Assembly (NCBI RefSeq): GCF_000430995.1
Contig: NZ_HF952018.1
Coordinates: 698,437 to 744,095, forward strand
Length of the DNA stretch: 45,659 bases
Direction of reading: 5' to 3'
Source of the DNA: Thermobrachium celere DSM 8682
GTDB lineage: Bacteria > Bacillota > Clostridia > Clostridiales > Caloramatoraceae
In this document: positions 7,782-15,133 of the stretch, piece by piece
How the letters are laid out: each line of letters opens with the position of its first letter
How positions within the stretch are numbered: position 1 is the stretch's first letter
Translations under genes and position numbers: made by a program
The notes under the pieces: generated by a model
Told to the model about the DNA's origin: nothing
What the model saw: the letters and a program-made list of their open reading frames with translations, nothing else
Databases searched by the model: none

Positions 7782-9596
7782 ATGAATATTTCAGGGGTAA
7801 TAATTGGGGTTTCAGATATAAATGAGAAGCTGGTAAATCAGTTGAAGAGTCTATGTAAAGAGATTATATATGTACCAATCATAAAGGCTATTAATAAATA
7901 TAAAGATGTTAAGGAAGTAAATATAAATTTTGATGGTAATATTTCTAAACTAAAAAATATTTGTTCTTCTAATGTTATTGGAGACTATGTGCTTTTTGTT
8001 TATTCAAATGAATATTTTTCAGATACAGATAGTTTTTTAAGCATAGATTTTAAACACGAAGCTTATGAATTTAATGTTGTTCAGCAGAGACCAGAAGGTG
8101 TTGTAATTGAAAAACAGATAAGATTGAATAGAAAAGAAAAAACTTATATAGGTTTTAGTGGTAAAATTATACCATCTAATGATGTTAGAGTTGTAAAATC
8201 TATTATAAATACAAGTTATACTTCAAGAGAAGAAAGGATAAAAATTTATTCACAGTTGATCAAGTATAAAAGCGACTTAAAGTATATTGATTTTATTAAA
8301 TATTTAATTGAAATTAATTATTTTATAGAGCAGTATGATGAGGTTATCAAATTGTATAGGACTATTTTAAAAGAAGTAGATGATTATACTAAAAGATTAG
8401 TAGCATTGTCCTTTTTTTATAAAAACAAATATTTAGAAGCAGAAGTATTGTTTGATGAATTGAAACAAAAAAAATATTCGGATGCTTTTTATTTTTCAGC
8501 ATTGATAAATAAAAGGCTTGGGAATTATAATGAAGCTATTGAGGATTTATTAATAAGTTTACAGGTTAAGGATTATTCAGTTTGTATATGGGGATACAAT
8601 TCATTTTTGAGTTATTATGAACTTGGAGAAATTTATTTTTATTTAGAGGATTTTAAAAAGGCATTGATGTATTATAGTTATGGGTATAATTCAAATAAAG
8701 ATTATTTATTTTTAAATAAAATGTTTATAATTTTTAAGATATTAAATTATAACACATATGTGATAGAAAGTTATTTAAGGGACAATTTAAATATAGTAGG
8801 AAGAGAGTTATATATAAATATGATGAGGGGACTTCGAGATACGTCTAGATGGGAAGAGGTTTTAAGATACAGTATATTTGAGGATGATTTGGAATCGATT
8901 GAAACTAGAATATTAGCGTATTATCATATAGGAGAATATAGTAAAGCTTTAGAATTGTTAATTATTCATTTTAAGTATCTAGATAAGGAGTTATTCTCAG
9001 CTTTAGGTATTTGTTGTGTTCTTCTAGAAAATTCATTATATTCAAGCAGATTTGCAGATTTTGTTGAAATGGTTAAGTCTCAAAACCTTAGTGAACTTAT
9101 AGAAGCACATAATTATTTTGCATTTAATACAGAATATAAAGGAAAAATAATATATCTTGAAGCTTTAATCAAGATATTGATAAGAAGTAGAAATCCAAAA
9201 GTAGCAATATTTTTACGAAAGTTGATGTCAGATGATATCAATATAAATTACTATGAGATGTTAAAAATGTGTTATGAAAATGGATTTTATGATATATGTG
9301 AGCAGATTATAGAAGAAAAATATGTAGATCAGAAATTTGATTTTAATGTACTTTCAATAAATGCAAAAATTAATTTTATAAAGGGAAATTATCAAGAATG
9401 CGAAAAATATATTTCATATGCATTGATGATTAAAGAAAGTGATGAGTTAAAAAAACTCCTCTGCATGTGCAGAATAAAAAACTGTATTTTAACGATATTA
9501 AAGTCAAAGGAGCTTAATGAAAAAACATCTTGTAAAAGATCCATAGATTATTTGGAGATTGTATATAATAATTTAAATATATTTAAATTTGAATGA
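7782..9596 (+). CDS. Degenerate glycosyltransferase-like domain plus TPR repeats
   Basis: A 604-residue cytoplasmic-looking protein. Residues 1-160 are laid out like the GT2 glycosyltransferases that precede TPRs in clostridial and SunS-like enzymes: an N-terminal beta strand (ISGVIIGV), CKEIIYV, a helix, GDYVLFV near 67-73, then IRLNRKEKTYIGFSGKI. Where active enzymes have DADE, this one reads YSNE at 74-77, so the DxD metal motif is missing. Residues 170-580 are helical TPR-like repeats (YSDAFYFSALINKRLGNYNE, SYYELGEIYFYLEDFKKALM). It is in line with the two beta-rich genes before it. A scaffold or inactive partner role is plausible; function is not known. Confidence 0.5.
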   Translation: MNISGVIIGVSDINEKLVNQLKSLCKEIIYVPIIKAINKYKDVKEVNINFDGNISKLKNICSSNVIGDYVLFVYSNEYFSDTDSFLSIDFKHEAYEFNVVQQRPEGVVIEKQIRLNRKEKTYIGFSGKIIPSNDVRVVKSIINTSYTSREERIKIYSQLIKYKSDLKYIDFIKYLIEINYFIEQYDEVIKLYRTILKEVDDYTKRLVALSFFYKNKYLEAEVLFDELKQKKYSDAFYFSALINKRLGNYNEAIEDLLISLQVKDYSVCIWGYNSFLSYYELGEIYFYLEDFKKALMYYSYGYNSNKDYLFLNKMFIIFKILNYNTYVIESYLRDNLNIVGRELYINMMRGLRDTSRWEEVLRYSIFEDDLESIETRILAYYHIGEYSKALELLIIHFKYLDKELFSALGICCVLLENSLYSSRFADFVEMVKSQNLSELIEAHNYFAFNTEYKGKIIYLEALIKILIRSRNPKVAIFLRKLMSDDININYYEMLKMCYENGFYDICEQIIEEKYVDQKFDFNVLSINAKINFIKGNYQECEKYISYALMIKESDELKKLLCMCRIKNCILTILKSKELNEKTSCKRSIDYLEIVYNNLNIFKFE

Positions 9597-9606
9597 GGAG
9601 GCAAGT

Positions 9607-10266
9607 ATGGAAAGAGAATTGATAAATTTTATAACAGAGGATGATATAAAAAGAGAAGTAGATTCCTATCAAGCTATAATTAAATTTATAAAGGAAAACT
9701 TTAGAGAGGGAGAAGATTTTGGTAAAATTGCAGATTATCCAAAGCCTAGCTTATTAAAACCAGGTGCAGAAAAATTGTGTTCTCTACTTAATTTATCTGC
9801 ACATGTTGATATTATTGAGAAGGTGGAAAACTTTAGAGAGGGTATATTCCATTATGTTTGTAAGTGTACTCTTAAAAACAATTTTGGAATAATTGTATCC
9901 GAAGGTTTAGGTTCCTGTAACAGCAAAGAAAATAAATTTTTAAATCAAAATCCATACGGAATTGCAAATACGGTTTTAAAGCTTGCAAAAAAGAGGGCGC
10001 TAGTTGATGCGATACTTACTGCTACAAGAACTTCAGGTATGTTTACTCAAGATATTGAAGATATAGATGAGGTTATTAGCTTAGAAGTGGAGAAGAATTT
10101 AGCAACATCAAGCCAAAAGGCATTTATTGCAAAGCTTGCTAAAGATAAGGGGTTAACTGAAGCTCAGTTTATTGAGTTTACAAAGAAAATAACAGGTAAA
10201 GAGAAGTCGAAGGAATGGACAAAAGAGGATGCTGCTAAAATAATTAAGACTTTAAAGAATAAATAG
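9607..10266 (+). CDS. Phage/ICE-type conserved protein, possible ssDNA-annealing family
   Basis: 219 residues. Recognisable blocks are LLKPGAEKLCSLL (49-61), VSEGLGSCNSKE (98-109) and LAKKRALVDAILTATRTS (126-143), a pattern I associate with uncharacterised prophage and conjugative-element proteins. The C-terminal 50 residues (TSSQKAFIAKLAKDKGL ... WTKEDAAKIIKTLK) resemble the small C-terminal domain seen in some phage annealing and recombination proteins. Assignment to the Rad52/Erf/RecT world is a guess. GAGGAGG at 9595-9601 overlaps the TPR gene's stop codon and selects the ATG at 9607, so the two genes are transcriptionally linked although their content is unrelated. Confidence 0.45.
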   Translation: MERELINFITEDDIKREVDSYQAIIKFIKENFREGEDFGKIADYPKPSLLKPGAEKLCSLLNLSAHVDIIEKVENFREGIFHYVCKCTLKNNFGIIVSEGLGSCNSKENKFLNQNPYGIANTVLKLAKKRALVDAILTATRTSGMFTQDIEDIDEVISLEVEKNLATSSQKAFIAKLAKDKGLTEAQFIEFTKKITGKEKSKEWTKEDAAKIIKTLKNK

Positions 10267-10314
10267 AATATAATTTTTATACATGCAGCACAATATGAAT
10301 AAAGGGGTGATATT

Positions 10315-10533
10315 GTGCTGCATAAGGATATTTTAAATTATAATAATCCAGACTTTTCACAACCAATATCAATATTAGAAGAAATTGATTTTATAAACTA
10401 CAATTACGATGAATTACCTTTACAAAGACTGCCAGAAGAATTAGATAGATATGCTAGCCTTGGAGCTATAGGTATTGCATTGAATGGACTAGGAAAAAGG
10501 ATTGAGTCTGAGCATATTTTAAAGAGGTTGTAA
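10315..10533 (+). CDS. Small hypothetical protein
   Basis: A 72-residue protein starting at GTG, preceded by an excellent AAAGGGGTGAT at 10301-10310. It has no membrane segment or cysteine, is acidic in its first half (DELPLQRLPEELDRYA) and ends in a short basic helix (LGKRIESEHILKRL). I do not recognise it. It lies 48 bp after the phage-type gene and is closed by a strong terminator, so it is probably the last gene of the island transcript. Confidence 0.6.
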   Translation: MLHKDILNYNNPDFSQPISILEEIDFINYNYDELPLQRLPEELDRYASLGAIGIALNGLGKRIESEHILKRL

Positions 10534-10541
10534 TTTAAAAA

Positions 10542-10593
10542 AGATAATGGATGGATTTTATGTTATGTTCTATAAAATCCATCCATTATTTTA
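10542..10593 (+). terminator. Rho-independent terminator ending the accessory island
   Basis: An 18-bp perfect stem, ATAATGGATGGATTTTAT at 10544-10561 with its complement at 10572-10589, followed by TTTAATAG. It separates the island from the Spo0E-like gene and the dcw cluster. Confidence 0.85.
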
Positions 10594-10655
10594 ATAGAAA
10601 AAATGGACAGATACTTGTAAATATAAGTAATTTAGATAACAAAAACATTTTTTTA

Positions 10656-10683
10656 TTGACAAAATATTCGAAAAAGATATAAA
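10656..10683 (+). promoter_or_regulatory. sigma-A promoter of the Spo0E-like gene
   Basis: A consensus -35 TTGACA at 10656-10661, 16-bp spacer and TATAAA at 10678-10683. Transcription should begin near 10690, immediately before the inverted MraZ-type boxes at 10696-10712. Confidence 0.75.
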
Positions 10684-10695
10684 ATAAAAGTCGAA

Positions 10696-10712
10696 CCTCC
10701 ACTTTTCACCAC
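10696..10712 (-). promoter_or_regulatory. Candidate MraZ operator (inverted) at the Spo0E-like promoter
   Basis: Read on the minus strand the site is GTGGTGAAAAGTGGAGG. It has two GTGG cores exactly 10 bp apart, one inside AAAAGTGG, and matches GTGGTGGAAAGTGGAG of the mraZ leader at 15 of 16 positions. It starts within about 10 bp of the predicted transcription start, a repressing position. Confidence 0.55.
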
Positions 10713-10735
10713 AAAAAATAGGGGGAGGGGTTTAA

Positions 10736-10891
10736 ATGCTTAAAGAAAAAATCGAAACTTTAAGAAATGAGTTATATGATGCTATTTTAAATAATAGATT
10801 TGATTCAATATTATTATTAAGTCAAGAATTAGATAAGCTAATAGTTGAGTATTACAATACATCAACAACAAATGCTTATCTTCCATCTTAA
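10736..10891 (+). CDS. Spo0E-like aspartyl-phosphate phosphatase
   Basis: A 51-residue protein of the Spo0E family, which dephosphorylates response regulators such as Spo0A~P and so delays sporulation. It shows the two-helix layout IETLRNELYDAI ... SILLLSQELDKLIVEYY; the SQELDxLI motif at 29-36 contains the residues that contact the receiver domain. The ATG follows GGGGGAGGGG. It has its own consensus promoter and terminator directly upstream of mraZ, and its leader holds a copy of the mraZ repeat, so MraZ control is possible. The partner Spo0A is not in the window. Confidence 0.85.
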   Translation: MLKEKIETLRNELYDAILNNRFDSILLLSQELDKLIVEYYNTSTTNAYLPS

Positions 10892-10899
10892 TCACCTAT

Positions 10900-10935
10900 T
10901 AGCCAAGGCAAATGCCTTGGCTAAAAAATTTTTTT
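10900..10935 (+). terminator. Rho-independent terminator after the Spo0E-like gene
   Basis: TAGCCAAGGC pairs with GCCTTGGCTA around AAAT, followed by AAAAAATTTTTTT. It isolates the small gene from mraZ. Confidence 0.9.
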
Positions 10936-10993
10936 GAAAAAATAAAAAATAATGTGGAAGGATTTTTATTTTTATTATAGAATATTAATTGTA

Positions 10994-11028
10994 GTGGTGG
11001 AAAGTGGAGTAAAGTGGTATAAAAGTGG
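10994..11028 (+). promoter_or_regulatory. MraZ-box direct repeats in the mraZ leader
   Basis: GTGG cores lie at 10994, 11004, 11014 and 11025 (spacing 10, 10, 11), the last three as AAAGTGG. MraZ proteins bind arrays of such short direct repeats one helical turn apart in front of their own operon; AAAGTG-type boxes are the form described in Mollicutes. The last box merges with the mraZ ribosome binding site GTGGAGG, so bound MraZ would cover both transcription and translation start regions. Confidence 0.75.
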
Positions 11029-11036
11029 AGGATAAG

Positions 11037-11465
11037 ATGTTCATAGGGGAATATACTCATGCACTTGATTCCAAAAATAGAATGATAGTACCTGCTAAAT
11101 TTAGAGAAGGTTTAGGTGGTAAATTCATAATAACCAAAGGACTTGATGGATGTCTCTATGTTTATCCTCTTGATGAGTGGAAAAAGCTTGAGGATAAGTT
11201 AAAGGAACTTCCTTTAACTAATAAAGATGCACGAGCTTTTGTTAGGTTTTTCTTTTCAGGTGCATCTGAAGTTGAGATAGACAAGCAAGGTAGAGCATTA
11301 ATTCCCCAAAATCTTATCGAATATGCAAAGATAGAAAAGGAAATAGTAAGTATAGGAGTTTCAAATAGAATTGAAATTTGGAGCAAGGAAAAGTGGATTG
11401 AATACAATGAACAAAATATAGATTATGACGAAATAGCAGAAAAAATGTCGCAGCTGGGAATATAG
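11037..11465 (+). CDS. mraZ: Transcriptional regulator and division-cluster gatekeeper MraZ
   Basis: 142 residues with the usual two SpoVT/AbrB-like swapped-hairpin halves: [19 protein letters not shown] at 5-23 and [20 protein letters not shown] near 76-95. The family forms ring-shaped oligomers that bind repeats upstream of the dcw operon and repress it. The start is the ATG at 11037, giving the canonical [12 protein letters not shown]-terminus; GTGGAGG at 11025-11031 is its SD, and an in-frame GTG there is not the start. It is the first gene of the cluster. Confidence 0.95.
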   Translation: MFIGEYTHALDSKNRMIVPAKFREGLGGKFIITKGLDGCLYVYPLDEWKKLEDKLKELPLTNKDARAFVRFFFSGASEVEIDKQGRALIPQNLIEYAKIEKEIVSIGVSNRIEIWSKEKWIEYNEQNIDYDEIAEKMSQLGI

Positions 11466-11486
11466 TAACATGAGGTGGTAAAATTT

Positions 11487-12416
11487 ATGGAATTTAAACA
11501 TGTATCAATAATGCTAAATGAATGTATAGAAGGTCTAAATATTAAGCCAAATGGTATATATATAGATGGTACTTTAGGTGGAGCAGGTCATTCAAGTGAG
11601 ATAGTAAAAAGGCTTAAAGATGGAATGTTAATTGGTATAGATCAAGATAAAGATGCTTTAAAAGCTTCAATGGAGAGGTTAAAGGGCTATGATAATGTAA
11701 AGTTTGTACATAATAATTTTGCCAATATAAAGGACGTATTGCTTGATTTAGGGATAGAAGGTGTAGATGGTATCCTTTTAGATTTAGGTGTATCATCCTA
11801 TCAGCTAGATACACCTGAGAGAGGATTTAGCTATATGCATGATGCAAAGCTTGATATGAGAATGAATAGAGATTCGGATATAACAGCTTATGATGTAGTA
11901 AATTTTTATACTAAAGAAAGGCTTACCGAAATTATCAAAGAATACGGAGAAGAAAAGTGGGCATCAAGAATAGCAGATTTTATAGTTAAACAAAGGGCTG
12001 TAAAGCCTATTGAAACTACATACGAGCTTGTAGATGTAATTAAAGCGGCAATACCTGCGTCAGCAAGGCGTGAAGGTCCACATCCAGCAAAGAGGACGTT
12101 TCAAGCAATACGTATAGAAGTTAATAGAGAGATTGAAATATTAGAGAAGGCTATTAACGATTGCTTAGATGTACTTAATCCTGAAGGAAGGTTATGTGTT
12201 ATCACCTTCCATTCGTTAGAGGATAGGATTGTAAAGAATGTATTTAAGTATAGACAAAATCCTTGTACTTGTCCTCCAAGTTTTCCCGTATGCGTATGTG
12301 GAAAAAAGCCAGATGTAGAAGTTATAACTAAAAAACCAATTGTTCCTTCGCAAGAGGAATTAGAATTAAATCCTAGATCAAGGAGTGCAAAGCTTAGAAT
12401 AGCAAAAAAAATATAG
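11487..12416 (+). CDS. rsmH: 16S rRNA (cytosine1402-N4)-methyltransferase
   Basis: Methylates N4 of C1402 in the ribosomal P site using SAM. The 309-residue protein has the SAM loop [13 protein letters not shown] near 28-40, [13 protein letters not shown] near 95-107, the [15 protein letters not shown] signature near 198-212 and [10 protein letters not shown] near 232-241. The C-terminal Cys-rich stretch ([16 protein letters not shown]) is normal for the family. GAGGTGG at 11472-11478 sets the ATG at 11487. It follows mraZ by 21 bp, the conserved order. Confidence 0.96.
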   Translation: MEFKHVSIMLNECIEGLNIKPNGIYIDGTLGGAGHSSEIVKRLKDGMLIGIDQDKDALKASMERLKGYDNVKFVHNNFANIKDVLLDLGIEGVDGILLDLGVSSYQLDTPERGFSYMHDAKLDMRMNRDSDITAYDVVNFYTKERLTEIIKEYGEEKWASRIADFIVKQRAVKPIETTYELVDVIKAAIPASARREGPHPAKRTFQAIRIEVNREIEILEKAINDCLDVLNPEGRLCVITFHSLEDRIVKNVFKYRQNPCTCPPSFPVCVCGKKPDVEVITKKPIVPSQEELELNPRSRSAKLRIAKKI

Positions 12417-12445
12417 GTTCTAAAGGTGTATGGGGGTGAATATTT

Positions 12446-12910
12446 ATGGTAATGGCAAGAAAAAAAGGAAATTATGTTACTTCAGGTAATGTTGCATATA
12501 AAGTTCAAGTAAATGAAAAAAGGGAAGTTAAAAAAGTTCAAAAAACAAAACAAAAACAGAATAGAAACATTAAAGCCAAAGTTAAGGTTTTACAATTTAT
12601 TGGTATGCTATTTCTTTTTTCAGTATTAACATTATCAAGATTTGTAGTTATTTATAATATGAATTCACAGCTTAGAGATTTAAAGAAACAAATAGTTCAA
12701 ATACAAAAAGAAAATGAAAATTTACAAGTTGAACTTGCAAAAATTAACAACATTAAAAATATCGAAAATGTAGCAGTTACTAAGTACAATATGATAAACC
12801 CCAAGGCTGAAGAGGTTAGATTTGTAGATGTTAAGATGTTAGCTTCAACAGAGGAAAAGAAGGTTACAGCCTATGAAATATTTCAAAAGATAGTTGGATT
12901 TATATATTGA
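12446..12910 (+). CDS. ftsL: Cell division protein FtsL-type
   Basis: A 154-residue bitopic membrane protein: a strongly basic cytoplasmic N-terminus (1-47), one membrane segment (about 48-70) and an extracellular leucine-zipper coiled coil (about 73-105, LRDLKKQIVQIQKENENLQ). FtsL pairs with DivIC and DivIB and recruits the FtsW/PBP synthase. Sequence conservation is low, so the call rests on topology and on the place between rsmH and the penicillin-binding protein. GGGGGTGA suits the ATG at 12446 better than the ATG at 12452. Confidence 0.88.
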   Translation: MVMARKKGNYVTSGNVAYKVQVNEKREVKKVQKTKQKQNRNIKAKVKVLQFIGMLFLFSVLTLSRFVVIYNMNSQLRDLKKQIVQIQKENENLQVELAKINNIKNIENVAVTKYNMINPKAEEVRFVDVKMLASTEEKKVTAYEIFQKIVGFIY

Positions 12911-12937
12911 TTTTAATACTCTCTAGGGGGGATGTAT

Positions 12938-15076
12938 TTGTCTAAAACAACGCTATCTATGAAAAGAAGGATTGCTGTAGTATATGCAATCATAATATTA
13001 GTTCAAACGGTAATTGTTGGAAGATACGCATGGGTTCAACTTGTATGGTCTCCCCAATTACAAAGGATGGCACAAGAACAATGGACTAATAATGTGGTTA
13101 TTGAAGCAAAAAGAGGTAAAATATTAGATAGAAATGGGAATCCACTGGCTTTAAGTGGAAATGTAGATAGAATAGATGTATTTTTGAAGGATGTTATAAA
13201 TGCTGAGAAAAATAATAAAGTTACAAAGGATGAAATAGCTAGTAAATTAGCACCGCTGCTTGGAATGAGTAAAGAGGATATATTAAAAAAGCTTAATATG
13301 AAGTATAATGCTGTTACTATAAAAAGAAGGGTTGAAAAGGACATAGGAAATAAAGTAAGAGAACTAAAGTTGCCAGGGGTAATTGTATCTGAAGATACCA
13401 AAAGATACTATCCCAATGGCAATTTTTTAGCGCATATATTAGGTTCAACAGATTCAGATGGAAATGGCCGATCTGGTTTAGAACTATATTATAATAAGGA
13501 ACTTAAGGGGATACCAGGAAGATTAGTCGTTCAAGCAGATGCGTATCACAGGGAATTACCATATGAATCGGCAGTTTACGATCCGCCAAGAAATGGATAT
13601 GATTTAGTTTTAACTATAGACCAATCAATTCAATTTTTTGTTGAAAGAGCCCTTGAGCAGGGGTTAAAGGAATATAATGCCAAAAGAATAAGTGCAATTG
13701 TGATGGATCCAAAGACAGGAGAAATATTAGCAATGGCAAACAAACCTGACTTTGACCCTAATAATCCTGTAGGAGGATTAGATATTCAAGAGGCTTTAGC
13801 TAACTGGAGAAACAGAATGGTTCAAGAAGTTTTTGAGCCAGGTTCCATATTAAAGGTGGTAACTGCAGCAGCTGCATTAGAAGAAAATATAGTAAGTGAT
13901 AATGATAAATTTGTGTGTACTGGTGGTAAGATGGTAGCTGGACGAAGGATTAAATGTTGGAGAACATCAGGACACGGTACACAAACTTTTGCTGAAATAC
14001 TTCAAAATTCTTGTAACGTTGGATTTATGGAACTTGGTTTAGAGCTTGGTGCTGAAAAGCTTCATAAATATTTTGCACTATTTGGATTTGGTCAAAAAAC
14101 AGGTATAGATTTTCCAGGAGAAGAGAAGGGACTTTTGACACCAGTTTCAAAAATGGGACCAGTTGAAACAGCAAACCAAGCATTTGGTCAAGGTGTTGCT
14201 GTAACAGGAATTCAATATTTAACAGCACTTGCGGCTATTGCAAATGATGGTGTCATGATGAGGCCACACCTTTTAAAACAAGTTATATATACAGATGAAA
14301 ATGGCAATACTTCTGTAATAAAGGAATATATGCCACAATCTGTGAAACAGGTTGTATCAAAGGAAACAGCAATTAAATTAAGAGAAATATTAGAAAGTGT
14401 TGTAACAAAGGGTGCTGCTAAAAAGGCATATTTAGAAGGATATCATGTTGGTGGAAAGACAGGTACTGCACAAAAACCAAAGGAAGAAGGAAAAGGTTAT
14501 GCAGCAGGTAAATATATTTCATCCTTTGCAGCTATTGCACCTGCAAATAATCCTAAAATTGCTATATTGGTATCCATTGATGAACCTGATCCATCAAATT
14601 ATTATGCAGGAAGTACAGCAGCTCCACTTGCTAAAATTATAATTGAAGATATAATGAAATATTTAAATGTTGAGCCAGATAGTACAGCAGTTCAAGTTCC
14701 GGAAGTTGTTGTTCCTGAAGTTAGAGGTTTAAAGTTAGATGAGGCTATAAATATTTTAAAACAGTATAAGTTCGAAGCTGAAAAGCAGGGATCAGGAGAT
14801 ATCGTTTATGATATGAGTCCAAAGCCTGGGGTATCAGCAAAACAAAATACTAAAGTAATTCTTTACATGGGATATGAACAAAATAAGAATGCCAAGGTGA
14901 TTGTTCCTGACTTTAAGAATTTAACTAAGAAAGAAATACAGGATCTTGCAAAATCAATTGGTTTGAAAGTTAACATAAGTGGAGAAGGTATAGGAGCAAC
15001 TCAAGATATTCTTCCTGGACAAGAGGTTGACAAAAATACCACTATAAACGTATTATTAGAACAGCCAGAGGATTAA
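12938..15076 (+). CDS. Class B penicillin-binding protein, FtsI/SpoVD type, with two PASTA domains
   Basis: A septal transpeptidase of 712 residues: one N-terminal membrane anchor (about 13-33), dimerisation domain, transpeptidase domain with SILK (active Ser303, Lys306), SCN (358-360) and KTG (507-509), then two PASTA domains from about 590 and 654. In Bacillus, PbpB carries two PASTA repeats and SpoVD one. Here a single gene occupies the site, so it could serve vegetative division, spore cortex or both. AGGGGGGATG at 12925-12934 points to the TTG at 12938; an ATG at 12932 lies inside that site. FtsW at 18907 is the expected glycosyltransferase partner. Confidence 0.92.
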   Translation: MSKTTLSMKRRIAVVYAIIILVQTVIVGRYAWVQLVWSPQLQRMAQEQWTNNVVIEAKRGKILDRNGNPLALSGNVDRIDVFLKDVINAEKNNKVTKDEIASKLAPLLGMSKEDILKKLNMKYNAVTIKRRVEKDIGNKVRELKLPGVIVSEDTKRYYPNGNFLAHILGSTDSDGNGRSGLELYYNKELKGIPGRLVVQADAYHRELPYESAVYDPPRNGYDLVLTIDQSIQFFVERALEQGLKEYNAKRISAIVMDPKTGEILAMANKPDFDPNNPVGGLDIQEALANWRNRMVQEVFEPGSILKVVTAAAALEENIVSDNDKFVCTGGKMVAGRRIKCWRTSGHGTQTFAEILQNSCNVGFMELGLELGAEKLHKYFALFGFGQKTGIDFPGEEKGLLTPVSKMGPVETANQAFGQGVAVTGIQYLTALAAIANDGVMMRPHLLKQVIYTDENGNTSVIKEYMPQSVKQVVSKETAIKLREILESVVTKGAAKKAYLEGYHVGGKTGTAQKPKEEGKGYAAGKYISSFAAIAPANNPKIAILVSIDEPDPSNYYAGSTAAPLAKIIIEDIMKYLNVEPDSTAVQVPEVVVPEVRGLKLDEAINILKQYKFEAEKQGSGDIVYDMSPKPGVSAKQNTKVILYMGYEQNKNAKVIVPDFKNLTKKEIQDLAKSIGLKVNISGEGIGATQDILPGQEVDKNTTINVLLEQPED

Positions 15077-15080
15077 TTTA

Positions 15081-15114
15081 TTTAGCACAATATGGTTTTC
15101 CATATTGTGCTAAA
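15081..15114 (+). other. Perfect intra-operon hairpin between the PBP gene and murE-murF
   Basis: TTTAGCACAATATGG (15081-15095) is fully complementary to 15100-15114 across a four-T loop, giving a 15-bp stem. No T run follows: the next bases are ACATTAAGGAGG, the ribosome binding site of murE-murF. It is therefore not a standard terminator; RNA processing, mRNA protection or partial attenuation are options. Confidence 0.75.
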
Positions 15115-15133
15115 ACATTAAGGAGGTATGTAT

